A stretch of DNA of 64,000 nucleotides from Actinomadura nitritigenes (GCF_017573545.1 NZ_JAGEOK010000023.1:62001-126000); one strand, 5' to 3'. Positions 32,209 through 41,098 are shown, numbered from the stretch's first letter. Made by a program: numbers and translations. Notes: generated by a model from the letters alone, not told the origin.

Positions 32209-32781
32209 ATGGTCAGGCAGCCCAGCATCAACGCCCAGAACCGCGCGCCGCTGTCGATCGAGCGGATCACCGAGGCGGCCCTGCAGATCGTCGACGGCCA
32301 GGGACTCGGCCGCCTCACCATGCGCCGCCTCGGCGACGCCCTCGAGGTCGAGGCCATGGCGATCTACCACCACCTCCCCCGCGGCAAGGAGCAGCTCCTC
32401 GACGGCCTCGTCGCGCACGTCGCCGCCGCCCCCGCCGACACCGGCGCCGCGGACGCCGCGTCCTGGCGGGGCGTCCTGCGCGCCTGGGCCGGCGACTACC
32501 GCTCCCGGCTCCTCGCCCACGCGGGCGTGCTCCCGCTCGTCGTCACCCGCCGCAACCCCGCGGCGCTCGCCGCGACCGTCGCGTCCCTGCGGGAGGTGAT
32601 GCGGCAGGGCGGCGTGCGCGAGGACCCCGCCGCGGTCGCCGCGCACACGCTGCTCGGATACGTGATCGGGCACGCCGCCCTGGAGGTCCGCGGAACGGCG
32701 GAGGACGGCGCCGACCGCGCCGTCGACTGGGACGCCCGCTTCGCCGCCGGCCTCGACCTCGTCCTCGCCGGCGCCGGGTAG
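32209..32781 (+). CDS. TetR/AcrR-family regulator
   Basis: A 190-residue repressor-type protein. The N-terminal helix-turn-helix is ITEAALQIVDGQGLGRLTMRR followed by LEVEAMAIYHHLPRGKEQLLDGL (quoted in part: EAMAIYHHLPRGKEQL). The C-terminal domain looks like the tetracycline-repressor class. TACGCT (32196-32201) precedes ATG 32209 by 7 nt, a likely leaderless start. No divergent partner is present, so the target is unknown; the lut operon converges on it. Confidence 0.85.
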   Translation: MVRQPSINAQNRAPLSIERITEAALQIVDGQGLGRLTMRRLGDALEVEAMAIYHHLPRGKEQLLDGLVAHVAAAPADTGAADAASWRGVLRAWAGDYRSRLLAHAGVLPLVVTRRNPAALAATVASLREVMRQGGVREDPAAVAAHTLLGYVIGHAALEVRGTAEDGADRAVDWDARFAAGLDLVLAGAG

Positions 32782-32829
32782 CGGGCCCGCGCGGCGGGAC
32801 CGTCCAGCGGGGCCGGTCAGCGGGGCCGG

Positions 32830-33471
32830 TCAGTCCTCGACGACCAGCACCTCGAGGTGCCGGGGGCCGTGCATGCCCTCCGCGCCCGCCATGTCCGCGG
32901 CGTACGCGGCCGACGGGCCGCTGATCCAGGTGAGCGGGCGGGACGGGTCGAGCCGCTCGACCGCCTCCGGGACCGTCCCCACGATCTGCTCGGCCTGCAC
33001 GACGCACAGGTGGTAGGCGGGCAGCAGGGTGAGGGCGCGGCGGCCCTGCGTCGGGCCGCCGTCCAGCACGACGGTCCCGGTCCGGGCGATCGCGACGGCG
33101 CACCCGGTGACGACGCCGTCCGCGGCGGCGAGGGCGTCCACGTCGATCGCCGGGCGGTCCGCCATCGCGCGCACCCCGTCCAGCTCCGCGAGCCAGCCGA
33201 ACGGCAGGTCCGCCGGGACGACGATCTGCTTCGCCTCGCGTCCCCACAGCGCGGCGGCGACGGCGGTGGCCAGCTCGTCCGCGCCGACGTGGCGCACCGC
33301 CGCCCGGTTCTCCGCGAGCCGCTCGCCGAACAGTGCCGGCACGTCCGCGCCGGTCGCCGCCTCCGCGGCGGGCAGCCGGCGCGCGTACCCGCGCGGCACC
33401 GGCGGCCGCGTGCCACGCGCCCCGCCGAGCGCGTCCCGCACCCGCCGCAGCACCTCGTCCCGGGAGCTCAC
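32830..33471 (-). CDS. lutC: Lactate utilisation protein C
   Basis: A 213-residue YkgG/LutC protein (SSRDEVLRRVRDALG, then ADGVVTGCAVAIARTGTVVL and HLCVVQAEQIVGTVPEAVERL). With LutA and LutB it forms the iron-sulfur L-lactate oxidation complex. GTG 33471 overlaps the lutB stop as GTGA, so translation is coupled. A 13-bp direct repeat (AGCGGGGCCGGTC) lies at its 3' end. Confidence 0.9.
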   Translation of the reverse strand: MSSRDEVLRRVRDALGGARGTRPPVPRGYARRLPAAEAATGADVPALFGERLAENRAAVRHVGADELATAVAAALWGREAKQIVVPADLPFGWLAELDGVRAMADRPAIDVDALAAADGVVTGCAVAIARTGTVVLDGGPTQGRRALTLLPAYHLCVVQAEQIVGTVPEAVERLDPSRPLTWISGPSAAYAADMAGAEGMHGPRHLEVLVVED

Positions 33472-34937
33472 CGGCGCCTCCTCGCCCACCACGCGCGGAA
33501 GGTCTCCGGCGGCGGCGCCGGCAGGTCGCGGGCCTCGGTCCACTTGCCGAGCAGGCCGGGCAGCCGGCGGATCCGGCCGCCGCGCGACATCAGCCGCGCC
33601 CAGCGGGTGCCCCGGCGCAGCGCCGCCTCGTAGCGGCGCGGGTCGGCCATCGTCCAGGCCAGGCCCCGCATGAGCACCAGCTCCGGCGTCGGGACGGGCC
33701 GGTGGCGGCGCGACTCGACCACCCGCCCGCGCAGGTGGACCAGCACCTCCGGGATGTCGATCTTCACCGGGCAGACGTCCGCGCAGGCGCCGCAGAGCGT
33801 GGACGCGAACGGCAGCGACGCCTCGGCGGCCCGCTCCACGCCGCGCAGCTGCGGGGTGAGGATCGCGCCGATCGGCCCGGCGCGGACCGGCCCGTACGGG
33901 GCCGGCCCGGTCCGCTCGTAGACGGGGCAGACGTTCAGGCAGGCCGAGCAGCCGATGCAGCGCAGCGCGGCGCGTCCGACCTCGTCGGCGAGGGCCTTCG
34001 TACGGCCGTTGTCGAGCAGCACGAGATGGAACTCGCGGGGCCCGTCCCCGGGGGTGACGCCCGTCCACGACGACACGTACGGCGTCATCGGCGCACCGGA
34101 CGACGAGCGCGGCAGCAGCTGGAGCAGCACCTCCATGTCGGCCCAGGTCGGGACCACCTTCTCGATGCCGGCGACGGAGATCAGCGTGTCCGGCAGCGTC
34201 AGGCACATCCGGCCGTTGCCCTCCGACTCCAGCAGCACGGCCGTGCCGGTCTCCGCCACCAGGAAGTTGGCGCCGGTGACCGCGACGCGCGCGCCGAGGA
34301 ACCGCTCGCGCAGGTGCAGCCGCGCCGCCTCGGCGAGCGCGGCGGGATCGTCGGACAGGCCGCCCGCGGCGCCGGGGAGCCGCCGGACGAACAGCTCGCG
34401 GATCCGCGCGCGGTCGCTGTAGGGCGCCGCGGACGCCGGCCCAGCCGGGTCGTCCTCGCCGAGCCGGGCGACCAGCTCGGCGAACCCGGTCTCCCGGACC
34501 GTGACGCCCGCGCGGGCCAGCGCCGCGTTCAGCCCGATCTCCCGGGTGACCGACGACGTCGACTTGACGACCTCGGACGCGCCGGCGGCCCGCACCAGGC
34601 CGGTGACGATCCGGCGCGCCTCGGCCGCGTCGGCCGCCCAGTGCACGCGCCCGCCCGCCTCGGTGACGGCCCGCTCGAGCTTCTCCAGATGCGCGTCGAG
34701 CGCGAGCAGCGCCCCGTCCTTGACGGCCCGGCCGGCCTCGCGCAGCTCCTCCCAGTCGGCGGGCTCGGGGTCGGCCGAGCGCCGCTCCCGGACCGCCGCG
34801 GCGGCGGCGCGCAGGCCGCGGCGCAGTGCGGTGTCGGCGAGCGCGGCCCGCGCGGCGGAGGCGAACTTCGGCGGCGCGGTGCCCGCCCCCGGAGCCCCCG
34901 GCGCTCCCGCGGGCGGCCCCGGCGGCGCGCCGGTCAC
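33468..34937 (-). CDS. lutB: Lactate utilisation iron-sulfur protein B
   Basis: A 489-residue LutB/YkgF protein. The N-terminal half is the LUD domain (VVKSTSSVTREIGLN, ARVAVTGANFLVAETGT, GIEKVVPTWADMEVLLQLLPRSSSG in parts). The C-terminal half carries two ferredoxin clusters, CIGCSACLNVCP and CGACADVCP, then a tail ending FRAWWARRRR. It passes electrons from lactate to the quinone pool. GTG 34937 overlaps the lutA stop as GTGA. Confidence 0.92.
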   Translation of the reverse strand: MTGAPPGPPAGAPGAPGAGTAPPKFASAARAALADTALRRGLRAAAAAVRERRSADPEPADWEELREAGRAVKDGALLALDAHLEKLERAVTEAGGRVHWAADAAEARRIVTGLVRAAGASEVVKSTSSVTREIGLNAALARAGVTVRETGFAELVARLGEDDPAGPASAAPYSDRARIRELFVRRLPGAAGGLSDDPAALAEAARLHLRERFLGARVAVTGANFLVAETGTAVLLESEGNGRMCLTLPDTLISVAGIEKVVPTWADMEVLLQLLPRSSSGAPMTPYVSSWTGVTPGDGPREFHLVLLDNGRTKALADEVGRAALRCIGCSACLNVCPVYERTGPAPYGPVRAGPIGAILTPQLRGVERAAEASLPFASTLCGACADVCPVKIDIPEVLVHLRGRVVESRRHRPVPTPELVLMRGLAWTMADPRRYEAALRRGTRWARLMSRGGRIRRLPGLLGKWTEARDLPAPPPETFRAWWARRRR

Positions 34938-35662
34938 GCGGGCCCCGTCGCGGCCAGGATCTCGGCCAGGTGCATGACCCGGACGCCGCCGCGCAGCCGC
35001 GACAGCGCCCCGCCGATGTGCGCCAGGCAGCCGTTGTCGACCGCGCACACCACGTCCGCGCCGGTGTCGCGGACGTGCCGGACCTTGTCGGCCACCATCG
35101 CCACCGAGACGTCGGCGTTCTTCATCGCGAACGCGCCGCCGAACCCGCAGCACTCGTCCGCCGCGGGCAGCTCCACCAGGTCGAGGCCCTTCACCGCGCG
35201 CAGCAGCCGCAGCGGCCGGTCGGCGACGCCGAGGATCCGCGCGGACTGGCAGGACGGGTGGTAGGTGACGCGGTGCGGGAAGTAGGCGCCGACGTCGGTC
35301 ACGCCCAGCACGTCCACCAGGAACTCGGTCAGCTCGTAGACGGCCAGGTCCTCCGCGGCCCGGGCCAGCTCCGCGTCGCGGGCCGCCCGCGCGATCCGCG
35401 GGTAGGCGTCGCGGACGGCGGCGGCGCACGAGGCCGACGGCGCCACGATCGCCTCGGCGTCCTCGAACGCGGCAGTGAACGCGCGCGCGAGGCCCGCCGC
35501 CTCGCGGTGGTAGCCGGTCGTCCAGTGCACCTGGCCGCAGCAGGTCTGGCCGGGCGGGTAGGAGACGTCGTGGCCGAGCCGCTCCAGCAGCGCCGTCACG
35601 GCCCTGCCGGTCGCGGGGAACAACGCGTCGTCGAAGCACGCGACGAACAGCGCGACGCGCAT
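34934..35662 (-). CDS. lutA: Lactate utilisation protein A (CCG-domain)
   Basis: A 242-residue LutA/YkgE protein with two cysteine-rich CCG domains: RVALFVACFDDALFP, PPGQTCCGQVHWTTG, and YHPSCQSARILG with DECCGFGGAFA. These bind an unusual iron-sulfur cluster as in heterodisulfide reductase subunit B. ATG 35662 follows TGAGG. First gene of the lutA-lutB-lutC operon. No LutR/GntR regulator or lactate permease is adjacent. Confidence 0.93.
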   Translation of the reverse strand: MRVALFVACFDDALFPATGRAVTALLERLGHDVSYPPGQTCCGQVHWTTGYHREAAGLARAFTAAFEDAEAIVAPSASCAAAVRDAYPRIARAARDAELARAAEDLAVYELTEFLVDVLGVTDVGAYFPHRVTYHPSCQSARILGVADRPLRLLRAVKGLDLVELPAADECCGFGGAFAMKNADVSVAMVADKVRHVRDTGADVVCAVDNGCLAHIGGALSRLRGGVRVMHLAEILAATGPA

Positions 35663-36024
35663 ACCGGCCTCACCCCCCACGCTCGCAAAGCCCGGTCCCC
35701 GGGGCACATCGTAGAACGCGCGGAGGCCGCGTCCGGGTGAAACGATCGCACACGCCGGCCGGAAGCGGGCGGACCGGTAAGGAAGATCCAACCGGGGGGA
35801 ACGTTTTCTGGACGTCGGCGTGTCGTTCTTCGTCCGTTATCGAGCGTGGGGAACGCTATGCCTGGCACCTCGAGGTGAGGCGGGTCACAGACCACCGGTA
35901 CTCCGGTACCAAAGGACAACCGTCCCAACGGGCTATGGCCGGGTCGGGCGAACCGTTCCACACTGGGGTGCGTCATAAGGGAAAGCACCACAACCGACCA
36001 GTAGTTGAGACCGGAGGCACGCCG
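35663..36024. other. Divergent intergenic region between lutA and the DUF5999-type gene
   Basis: This 362-nt gap holds no supported gene. It contains a perfect 12-bp palindrome CACCTCGAGGTG (35866-35877) and a direct repeat of CCGGTAC (35895-35901 and 35903-35909). Relatively AT-rich stretches near 35800-35850 and 35970-36010 are likely promoter DNA for the flanking genes. The region nearest 36025 is probably a long 5' leader. Confidence 0.5.
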
Positions 36025-36228
36025 ATGTGCCCGCACCAGCCACCCTGTCCCTCGCACAACGCGCCCGACCGCGACGCCGCCAGGACGCTCGCCGCCCATC
36101 CCGAGCAGGGGTGGAGCCTGCTGTGCAACGGCGTCGTGCTCTTCGAGGACACCGGCGAGCTGCTGCCCGATGGAGTGGTCATCGCCCCGCACCGGCCGAC
36201 GGACCTGAAGGCGCCGTCCGCCGCGTGA
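36025..36228 (+). CDS. Small conserved actinobacterial protein (DUF5999-like)
   Basis: A 67-residue protein: MCPHQPPCPS at the start, then HPEQGWSLLCNGVVLFEDTG and LLPDGVVIAPHRP. This text is characteristic of a small family widespread in Streptomyces and relatives that I know as DUF5999; function unknown. The CPHQPPC segment could bind a metal. ATG 36025 follows CCGGAGG. A terminator follows at 36292-36325. Confidence 0.82.
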   Translation: MCPHQPPCPSHNAPDRDAARTLAAHPEQGWSLLCNGVVLFEDTGELLPDGVVIAPHRPTDLKAPSAA

Positions 36229-36291
36229 CGAGTCTCCGACGGGGGACTAGTTCGAACGGGTGATCATCCTCGGGGGCACGCCCGCCCGACC

Positions 36292-36325
36292 ACGCCCTCT
36301 GGGCCCGCACCGGGCCCAGGGGCGT
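36292..36325. terminator. Terminator after the DUF5999-type gene
   Basis: ACGCCCTCTGGGCCC folds onto GGGCCCAGGGGCGT with one bulge (about 14 pairs) around GCACC, between the convergent DUF5999-type and hydrolase genes. Confidence 0.7.
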
Positions 36326-36335
36326 TCTGCTGTCC

Positions 36336-36391
36336 GGGCCCTTTTCACCGGACCCTTTTCACCTGGCGCGTCTCACCGGGCGTGTCTCACC
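36336..36391. repeat. Four tandem 14-bp repeats at the hydrolase 3' end
   Basis: Units GGGCCCTTTTCACC, GGACCCTTTTCACC, TGGCGCGTCTCACC and GGGCGTGTCTCACC follow each other without gaps. The last two run into the hydrolase stop codon at 36387. Confidence 0.6.
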
Positions 36392-37001
36392 GGGCCGTCC
36401 GCGCCGGGGACGCCGCCCAGCGCCGCAGCCACGGCTCCGCCGCCCGGCCCGCCTCGGCGGGGTTCCTGTTCAGGTCGTGCCGCTCCCCCGGCAGCACCGC
36501 GACGTGCGCCGCGTCCGCCGCGTCCGGCACCCCGAACGGGTCCCGGTCGCCGTTGACGACGAGCACCTCCACGCCCGCGCCGCGCAACTCGTCCACCCGG
36601 GTCTTCTCCGGCCTGCCCGGAGGATGCAGCGGGAACGCCAGCGCGATCACGCCGGCCACGCCGGCGGCCGTCGCCGTCCGGCACGCGACGCGCGCGCCGT
36701 TGCTCCGGCCGCCCTGCACGAGCGGGACGTCCCCGAACCGCTCCCGCAGCGCCCCGACGACCTCGAGCCACGCCTCGTCCTGCTTGACGGCGGAGCCGGG
36801 CGCCCTGCGCCCGGCGAGCCGGAACGGCTGCACGACCCGCGCGACCGCGCCGTCCAGGCCGAGCGCGACGTCGCGGACGGCCAGCAGGTCGGGCGCCTCC
36901 ACTCCGCCGTTCGACCCGTGCGTCAGCACCAGCAGGAACGCCGGGCGGTCCGGGCCGTCCAGGGTCGCCTCGGCGGGCCCGTGCGCGGTCTGGATCTGCA
37001 T
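36387..37001 (-). CDS. Alpha/beta hydrolase of the dienelactone hydrolase/KANL3-Tex30 type
   Basis: A 204-residue alpha/beta hydrolase. The nucleophile elbow is GGRSNGARVA (Ser in GxSxG), followed by VVNGDRDPFG with the acid and GERHDLNR with the His. LLVLTHGSNG is the oxyanion-hole strand. This matches the small Tex30/KANL3-like group, whose substrates are unknown. A TACCGT box lies just upstream of ATG 37001, consistent with leaderless expression. It is divergent from the PPOX gene. Confidence 0.82.
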   Translation of the reverse strand: MQIQTAHGPAEATLDGPDRPAFLLVLTHGSNGGVEAPDLLAVRDVALGLDGAVARVVQPFRLAGRRAPGSAVKQDEAWLEVVGALRERFGDVPLVQGGRSNGARVACRTATAAGVAGVIALAFPLHPPGRPEKTRVDELRGAGVEVLVVNGDRDPFGVPDAADAAHVAVLPGERHDLNRNPAEAGRAAEPWLRRWAASPARTAR

Positions 37002-37056
37002 GACGCCACGGTATCGGCCCGGCACGGCCGGTGATCGTGTGGGGCACACTGGACGG

Positions 37057-37482
37057 ATGAAGATCATGACCGACAGCGAATGGCGCGCGTTCGTCCTGGA
37101 GGGCACCCGCACCGGCAAGGCCGGCGTCACCCGCAAGGACGGCACCCCCCACGTCACGCCGATCTGGTTCGTCCTCGACGGCGACGACCTGCTGTTCACC
37201 ACCTACCACGAGAGCATCAAGGCGCGCGTCCTCGCCCGCGACCCGCGCCTGTCGGTGTGCGTCGACGACCAGACGCCGCCGTACTCGTACGTGATGATGC
37301 AGGCCGAGGCCCGGCTCACCGAGGACCTCGACGAGCTGCGCACGTGGGCGACCGCCATCGGCGCCCGCTACATGGGCGCGGACCGCGCCGAGGAGTTCGG
37401 CGCGCGCAACGCGGTGCCCGGCGAGTACCTCGTCCGCGCCCGCATCACCAAGGTCGTCGCCCAGCGCCACATCGCGCACTGA
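37057..37482 (+). CDS. PPOX-class (F420/FMN-dependent) oxidoreductase
   Basis: A 141-residue split-barrel flavin/deazaflavin protein. TRTGKAGVTRKDGTPHVTPIWFVLDGDDLLF and RDPRLSVCVDDQTPPYSYV-type strands (short excerpts: PHVTPIWFVLDG, RLSVCVDDQ) match actinobacterial PPOX-class F420-dependent enzymes. CACACT (37045-37050) lies 6 nt before ATG 37057, a leaderless layout like the WYL gene. Cofactor choice (F420 or FMN) is not proven. Confidence 0.85.
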   Translation: MKIMTDSEWRAFVLEGTRTGKAGVTRKDGTPHVTPIWFVLDGDDLLFTTYHESIKARVLARDPRLSVCVDDQTPPYSYVMMQAEARLTEDLDELRTWATAIGARYMGADRAEEFGARNAVPGEYLVRARITKVVAQRHIAH

Positions 37483-37494
37483 GGCGCGGCGGGG

Positions 37495-38622
37495 TCAGGC
37501 TCCCGGGCGCTCCGGCGGCGGGGCGGGAACCGGGCCGCCCATCGCCAGGCGCAGCCGTTCCGCGAAGCTCTCGTGCAGCAGCGGCCCCCACGGGTACCCG
37601 TCCGGCACCCGGACGGCGTCGCCGATCACCTCGTCGGCGCCTCCGGGCCGCTGCCGCTCGCCCGCGTGCCGGACGGCCAGCAGCGCGTACATGTGGTCGA
37701 GGGCGCCGAACGCCTCGCCGGCGAGCACGGGCAGCGTCCCGTCGCTGACGGCCTGCTCGACGACCGGCTCCCACCACAGGTCGGCGGGGTCGGCGTCCTC
37801 GTCGCCGAAGTCGCGGCGCAGCCGGGCCCGCACCTGGCCGGCGACGCCCGGGTCGGCGAGGCCGCGCCGCCACACCTCCCCCGCCTCCGCGCCGCGCCCG
37901 CGCAGCGGCAGCGTGCGCGCCAGCAGCTCCGTCGCGAGCGGCCCGACCTCCGGGTCGGCGGGCTCGGACGGGTCGCCGAGCGCCGCGCCGAACGCGCCGA
38001 CGGCCTGGTCGAGGTAGGAGATGCCGAGCGCGACGGCGAGCCGCGCGTACGCGTACGGGGCGCCGTCCCGCTCGATCAGCCTCAGCCCCGCGGCCAGCAC
38101 CCGCTGCGCGCGGGCAGGCTCGCCGCGCTCCAGCAGCCGCTGGGCGAGGTCGTGCGCCGCGGGCGGCCCGTACTCGGGGTCGCCCGTCCCGATCACGGCC
38201 TCCCAGTGCTCGCGCGCCTCCTCGAACGCGCCCGCGTCGTCGGCGAGCCGGGCGAGGGCGAGGTGGGCGGGCGGCAGGTACGCCGGGTTGCCGAAGTCGA
38301 CGACGACGCGCCAGGCGGGCGCCGCCTCCTCGTGCTCCCCGGCCCGTTCGTGGGTGAGCGCCAGGTGGTAGGCGGCGCGGGGGCCGTACTCGGGGTCGCC
38401 GGTGGCGATGGCGGCCCGGTCGGCCTCACGGGCCGCCTCGACGTCCCCGGCGTCGTCCAGGACGACCGCGAGGCCGAGCGCGGCCTGCGCCCGGCACGGG
38501 GTGTCGCCGAGCGCCAGCACCCGCTCGAACAGCAGCGCGGCCTCACCGGCCGCGCCGTTCTCCGCGAGGCTCCGCGCCTCCTCGCACAACAGGGCCGGAT
38601 CGTCGGCCGCGGACTCGCTCAT
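37495..38622 (-). CDS. Tetratricopeptide-repeat protein
   Basis: A 374-residue soluble protein of about seven helical pairs. Repeats are seen in AALLFERVLALGDTPCRAQAALG-like units and in the recurring phrase TGDPEYGP(R/P)AA, with conserved Ala and Gly spacing typical of TPR/Sel1 scaffolds. A C-terminal region (PDGYPWGPLLHESFAERLR) lies outside the repeats. ATG 38622 follows CAGAGGG. No enzymatic domain is present and its partners are unknown. Confidence 0.8.
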   Translation of the reverse strand: MSESAADDPALLCEEARSLAENGAAGEAALLFERVLALGDTPCRAQAALGLAVVLDDAGDVEAAREADRAAIATGDPEYGPRAAYHLALTHERAGEHEEAAPAWRVVVDFGNPAYLPPAHLALARLADDAGAFEEAREHWEAVIGTGDPEYGPPAAHDLAQRLLERGEPARAQRVLAAGLRLIERDGAPYAYARLAVALGISYLDQAVGAFGAALGDPSEPADPEVGPLATELLARTLPLRGRGAEAGEVWRRGLADPGVAGQVRARLRRDFGDEDADPADLWWEPVVEQAVSDGTLPVLAGEAFGALDHMYALLAVRHAGERQRPGGADEVIGDAVRVPDGYPWGPLLHESFAERLRLAMGGPVPAPPPERPGA

Positions 38623-38886
38623 CGGTCTTCTGCCCTCTGGGGGTCGGGGTCCGGTGCCCTCTGCGGGTCGGGTCCGCCCAGAGCCTAGCGACCGAGCCGC
38701 CACCCGTCCCGGAGGACACCCGGAAACCCCGCCAAGATCGCAAAACCCGCGTCCCGCCCCGTATCCCCGAGGCGCGCGCCGTCCGGGAGCCACGCCTCAG
38801 CCCGCGCGGTCGAGGCCCGGACCGTGACCCCGGAGACCTGCGCAGCGAGCGCGGTGCCGTGCGGACTTGCGCCGCCCCGGGGCCGT

Positions 38887-38902
38887 CTGTAAATGTTTAC
38901 TG
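38887..38902. promoter_or_regulatory. TetR operator candidate, copy 1
   Basis: CTGTAAATGTTTACTG ends 1 nt before the tetR start codon. It matches 14 of 16 positions of the perfect palindrome at 39610-39625, so the regulator probably represses its own gene. Confidence 0.72.
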
Positions 38903-38903
38903 C

Positions 38904-39560
38904 ATGGCGGAGAGCAAGGCGTCACTCCTGACCGCGGCGGCGGAGGAGTTCGCCCAGTACGGACTTCGGGGCGCGCGGATCCAGGCGATCGTGAAGCGGG
39001 CCGGCGTCAACGAACGGATGATCTATCACCACTTCGGCAGCAAGGAGGGCCTGTACAGGGCCGTCCTGACGGATCAGATGGCCGCACTGCACGATGCGTG
39101 GTCCCCGGCCTTGCAGAAGGCGCGGGACCTCACGCCGTACGAGGGCGTGGCGGCGGCGCTCGACGCGTTCGCCGCCGGCCTCGCGAGCCGCCCCGTCCTG
39201 ATCGGGCTGTGGCTGCACGAGTCACTGGGCGGTTGGCAGACGCTCCCCCTCCCCTCGGCGGACACGCTCCCGGCGGAGCTGCGGGAGTTGTACGAGCGCG
39301 GCCAGCGCGAGGGTGTCTTCCGCGGGGACTGCCCCTTCGAGATCGCATACGGCATCGCGATGAGCGCCCTCATCGGCGGCGCGGTGCTGGCGCGGCGCGG
39401 AGACGCCCTGGCGGAGGACAAGGGCATCGACTTCTCCGCCCCCGAGACGAGGCGGCTGGTGCTGGAGCAGCTGCTCGACGGCATGACGGGCCCCGGGCGG
39501 ACGCACGGGCAGGGTGAAGCCGTCGGCGGAGCTCAGCCGCGCACGACCTCCGCCCCCTAG
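38904..39560 (+). CDS. TetR-family regulator of the adjacent MFS exporter
   Basis: A 218-residue TetR protein. The DNA-binding head is AAAEEFAQYGLRGARIQAIVK and GVNERMIYHHFGSKEGLYRAV; the C-terminal ligand domain is unassigned. ATG 38904 sits right behind the operator copy 1, and the MFS gene 87 nt downstream carries copy 2. This is the standard layout of an autoregulated drug-efflux repressor. A hairpin at 39561-39593 separates the two genes. Confidence 0.88.
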   Translation: MAESKASLLTAAAEEFAQYGLRGARIQAIVKRAGVNERMIYHHFGSKEGLYRAVLTDQMAALHDAWSPALQKARDLTPYEGVAAALDAFAAGLASRPVLIGLWLHESLGGWQTLPLPSADTLPAELRELYERGQREGVFRGDCPFEIAYGIAMSALIGGAVLARRGDALAEDKGIDFSAPETRRLVLEQLLDGMTGPGRTHGQGEAVGGAQPRTTSAP

Positions 39561-39593
39561 GCCGCCGCAGACCGTCGTGCTGGTCGCGGCGGC
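39561..39593 (+). terminator. Terminator between tetR and the MFS gene
   Basis: GCCGCCGC and GACC pair with GGTC and GCGGCGGC (12 pairs, one bulged A, 8-nt loop) directly after the tetR stop. Confidence 0.65.
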
Positions 39594-39609
39594 ACTGCGG
39601 CGCCCCCCG

Positions 39610-39625
39610 CAGTAAATATTTACTG
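39610..39625. promoter_or_regulatory. TetR operator candidate, copy 2
   Basis: CAGTAAATATTTACTG is a perfect 16-bp palindrome, AT-rich against a very GC-rich background, 22 nt before the MFS start codon. Confidence 0.78.
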
Positions 39626-39646
39626 AAGAGAGGAAGGCCGGATTCG

Positions 39647-41098
39647 ATGACCGTCTCCGCGAAAGCGGCCGGGCGGCGGGCCACCGGACGCCTGCCCGCC
39701 CGGCTCGTGATGCTCATGATCACGATCGCCCTGGGTTCGATCATGATGCAGCTCGACGCGACGATGACCAACATCGCCTACGACACGCTGCTCAGGCGGT
39801 TCGACACCTCCCTGCTCACCATCCAGTGGATCAGTACCGGCTACCTGCTGGCGATGGCCGCGGTCATGGCGCTGTCCGGGTGGGCTCTGGAGCGGTACGG
39901 CGCCCGGACGATGTGGATCATCTGCATCTCGCTGTTCCTGGCCGGATCCGTCCTGTGCGGCACCGCCTGGGACGCCTACAGCCTCATCGGGTTCCGGGTG
40001 GTCCAGGGACTCGGCGGCGGCATGGTGCTGCCTCTCGGCATGGCGATCCTCGCCCAGGAGGCCGGGCCGTCGCGGCTCGGGCGGGTCATGGGGGTGATGG
40101 GCGTCCCCTCCGCGCTCGGGCCGGTGCTCGGGCCGGTGCTCGGAGGCGTCATCGTCGACGACTGGAGCTGGCGCTGGATCTTCTTCATCAACGTCCCGGT
40201 CTGCCTCGCCGCGATCGTGCTGGCCTGGCGGGTCATGCCGACCCGCACGTCGCGGAGCGCCGGGCGGCTCGACGTGCTCGGACTGGTGCTGCTCTCACCG
40301 GCCTGCGCCGCGGTGGTCTTCGGGCTCGCCGAGGCCGCCAAGTACGGATCGTTCGCCGACCGGCACGTCGCCGTCCCGCTGGCCGCGGGGGTCACGCTTC
40401 TCGCGGTGTTCTGCCTGCACGCCCTCCGCGCTCGCGACCCCATCCTCGATCTGCGGCTGCTGAAGGTCCGCAGCTTCCTGTCGTCCTCGGCCGTGCTGTT
40501 CTTCGCCAGCGTCGCCCTGTTCGGCGCGGTGGGCGTGCTTCCGCTGTACTCCCAGCAGGTGCGGGGGCACAGCGCCCTCGAGTCCGGGCTGCTGCTGGTC
40601 CCGCAGGGCATCGGGATGGCCGTCTCGCTGATCGCCGTCGGCAGGTTCGCCGACCGGATCGCCGCCAGGGTCCTGGTCATCGGCGGCCTCGTGCTGACGG
40701 GCATGGGCGCCCTGGTCTTCACCCGGCTCGCCGCCGGCAGCGACGAGGCGCTGCTGAGCGCGGCGCTCCTGGTCAACGGCTGCGGCATGGGCGCGGTGAT
40801 GGTGCCGGCGATGGCGGCCGCCATCCGCGACGTCCCCGGGGCGATGATCCCGCGGGCCAGCGCGGCGAACAGGATCATCATGCAGATCGGTTCCTCGTTC
40901 GGGGCCGCGGTGCTGCTCATCGTCGCGCAGGGCCGGATCGACGAGCTGATCGCCGCAAAGAAGATCACGCCCGACGGGCTGGCGGGCGCCTACGGCCGCA
41001 CCTTCTGGTGGGTCCTCGGCTTCGCCGCCGTCTCGATCCTGCTCGCCCTGTTCATCCCCGCCCGCGCGGCACAGCAGCCCGACGAGGACCGGGCGTAG
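39647..41098 (+). CDS. DHA2-family (EmrB/QacA) MFS efflux pump
   Basis: A 483-residue major facilitator with about 14 hydrophobic segments. DHA2 signs are MMQLDATMTNIAYDTL (motif D1), QWISTGYLLAMA, the antiporter motif C region GVPSALGPVLGPVLGG and the WRWIFFINVP phrase. It probably exports a toxic compound under control of the upstream TetR protein. ATG 39647 follows GAGAGGAAGG. The substrate is unknown. Confidence 0.93.
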   Translation: MTVSAKAAGRRATGRLPARLVMLMITIALGSIMMQLDATMTNIAYDTLLRRFDTSLLTIQWISTGYLLAMAAVMALSGWALERYGARTMWIICISLFLAGSVLCGTAWDAYSLIGFRVVQGLGGGMVLPLGMAILAQEAGPSRLGRVMGVMGVPSALGPVLGPVLGGVIVDDWSWRWIFFINVPVCLAAIVLAWRVMPTRTSRSAGRLDVLGLVLLSPACAAVVFGLAEAAKYGSFADRHVAVPLAAGVTLLAVFCLHALRARDPILDLRLLKVRSFLSSSAVLFFASVALFGAVGVLPLYSQQVRGHSALESGLLLVPQGIGMAVSLIAVGRFADRIAARVLVIGGLVLTGMGALVFTRLAAGSDEALLSAALLVNGCGMGAVMVPAMAAAIRDVPGAMIPRASAANRIIMQIGSSFGAAVLLIVAQGRIDELIAAKKITPDGLAGAYGRTFWWVLGFAAVSILLALFIPARAAQQPDEDRA

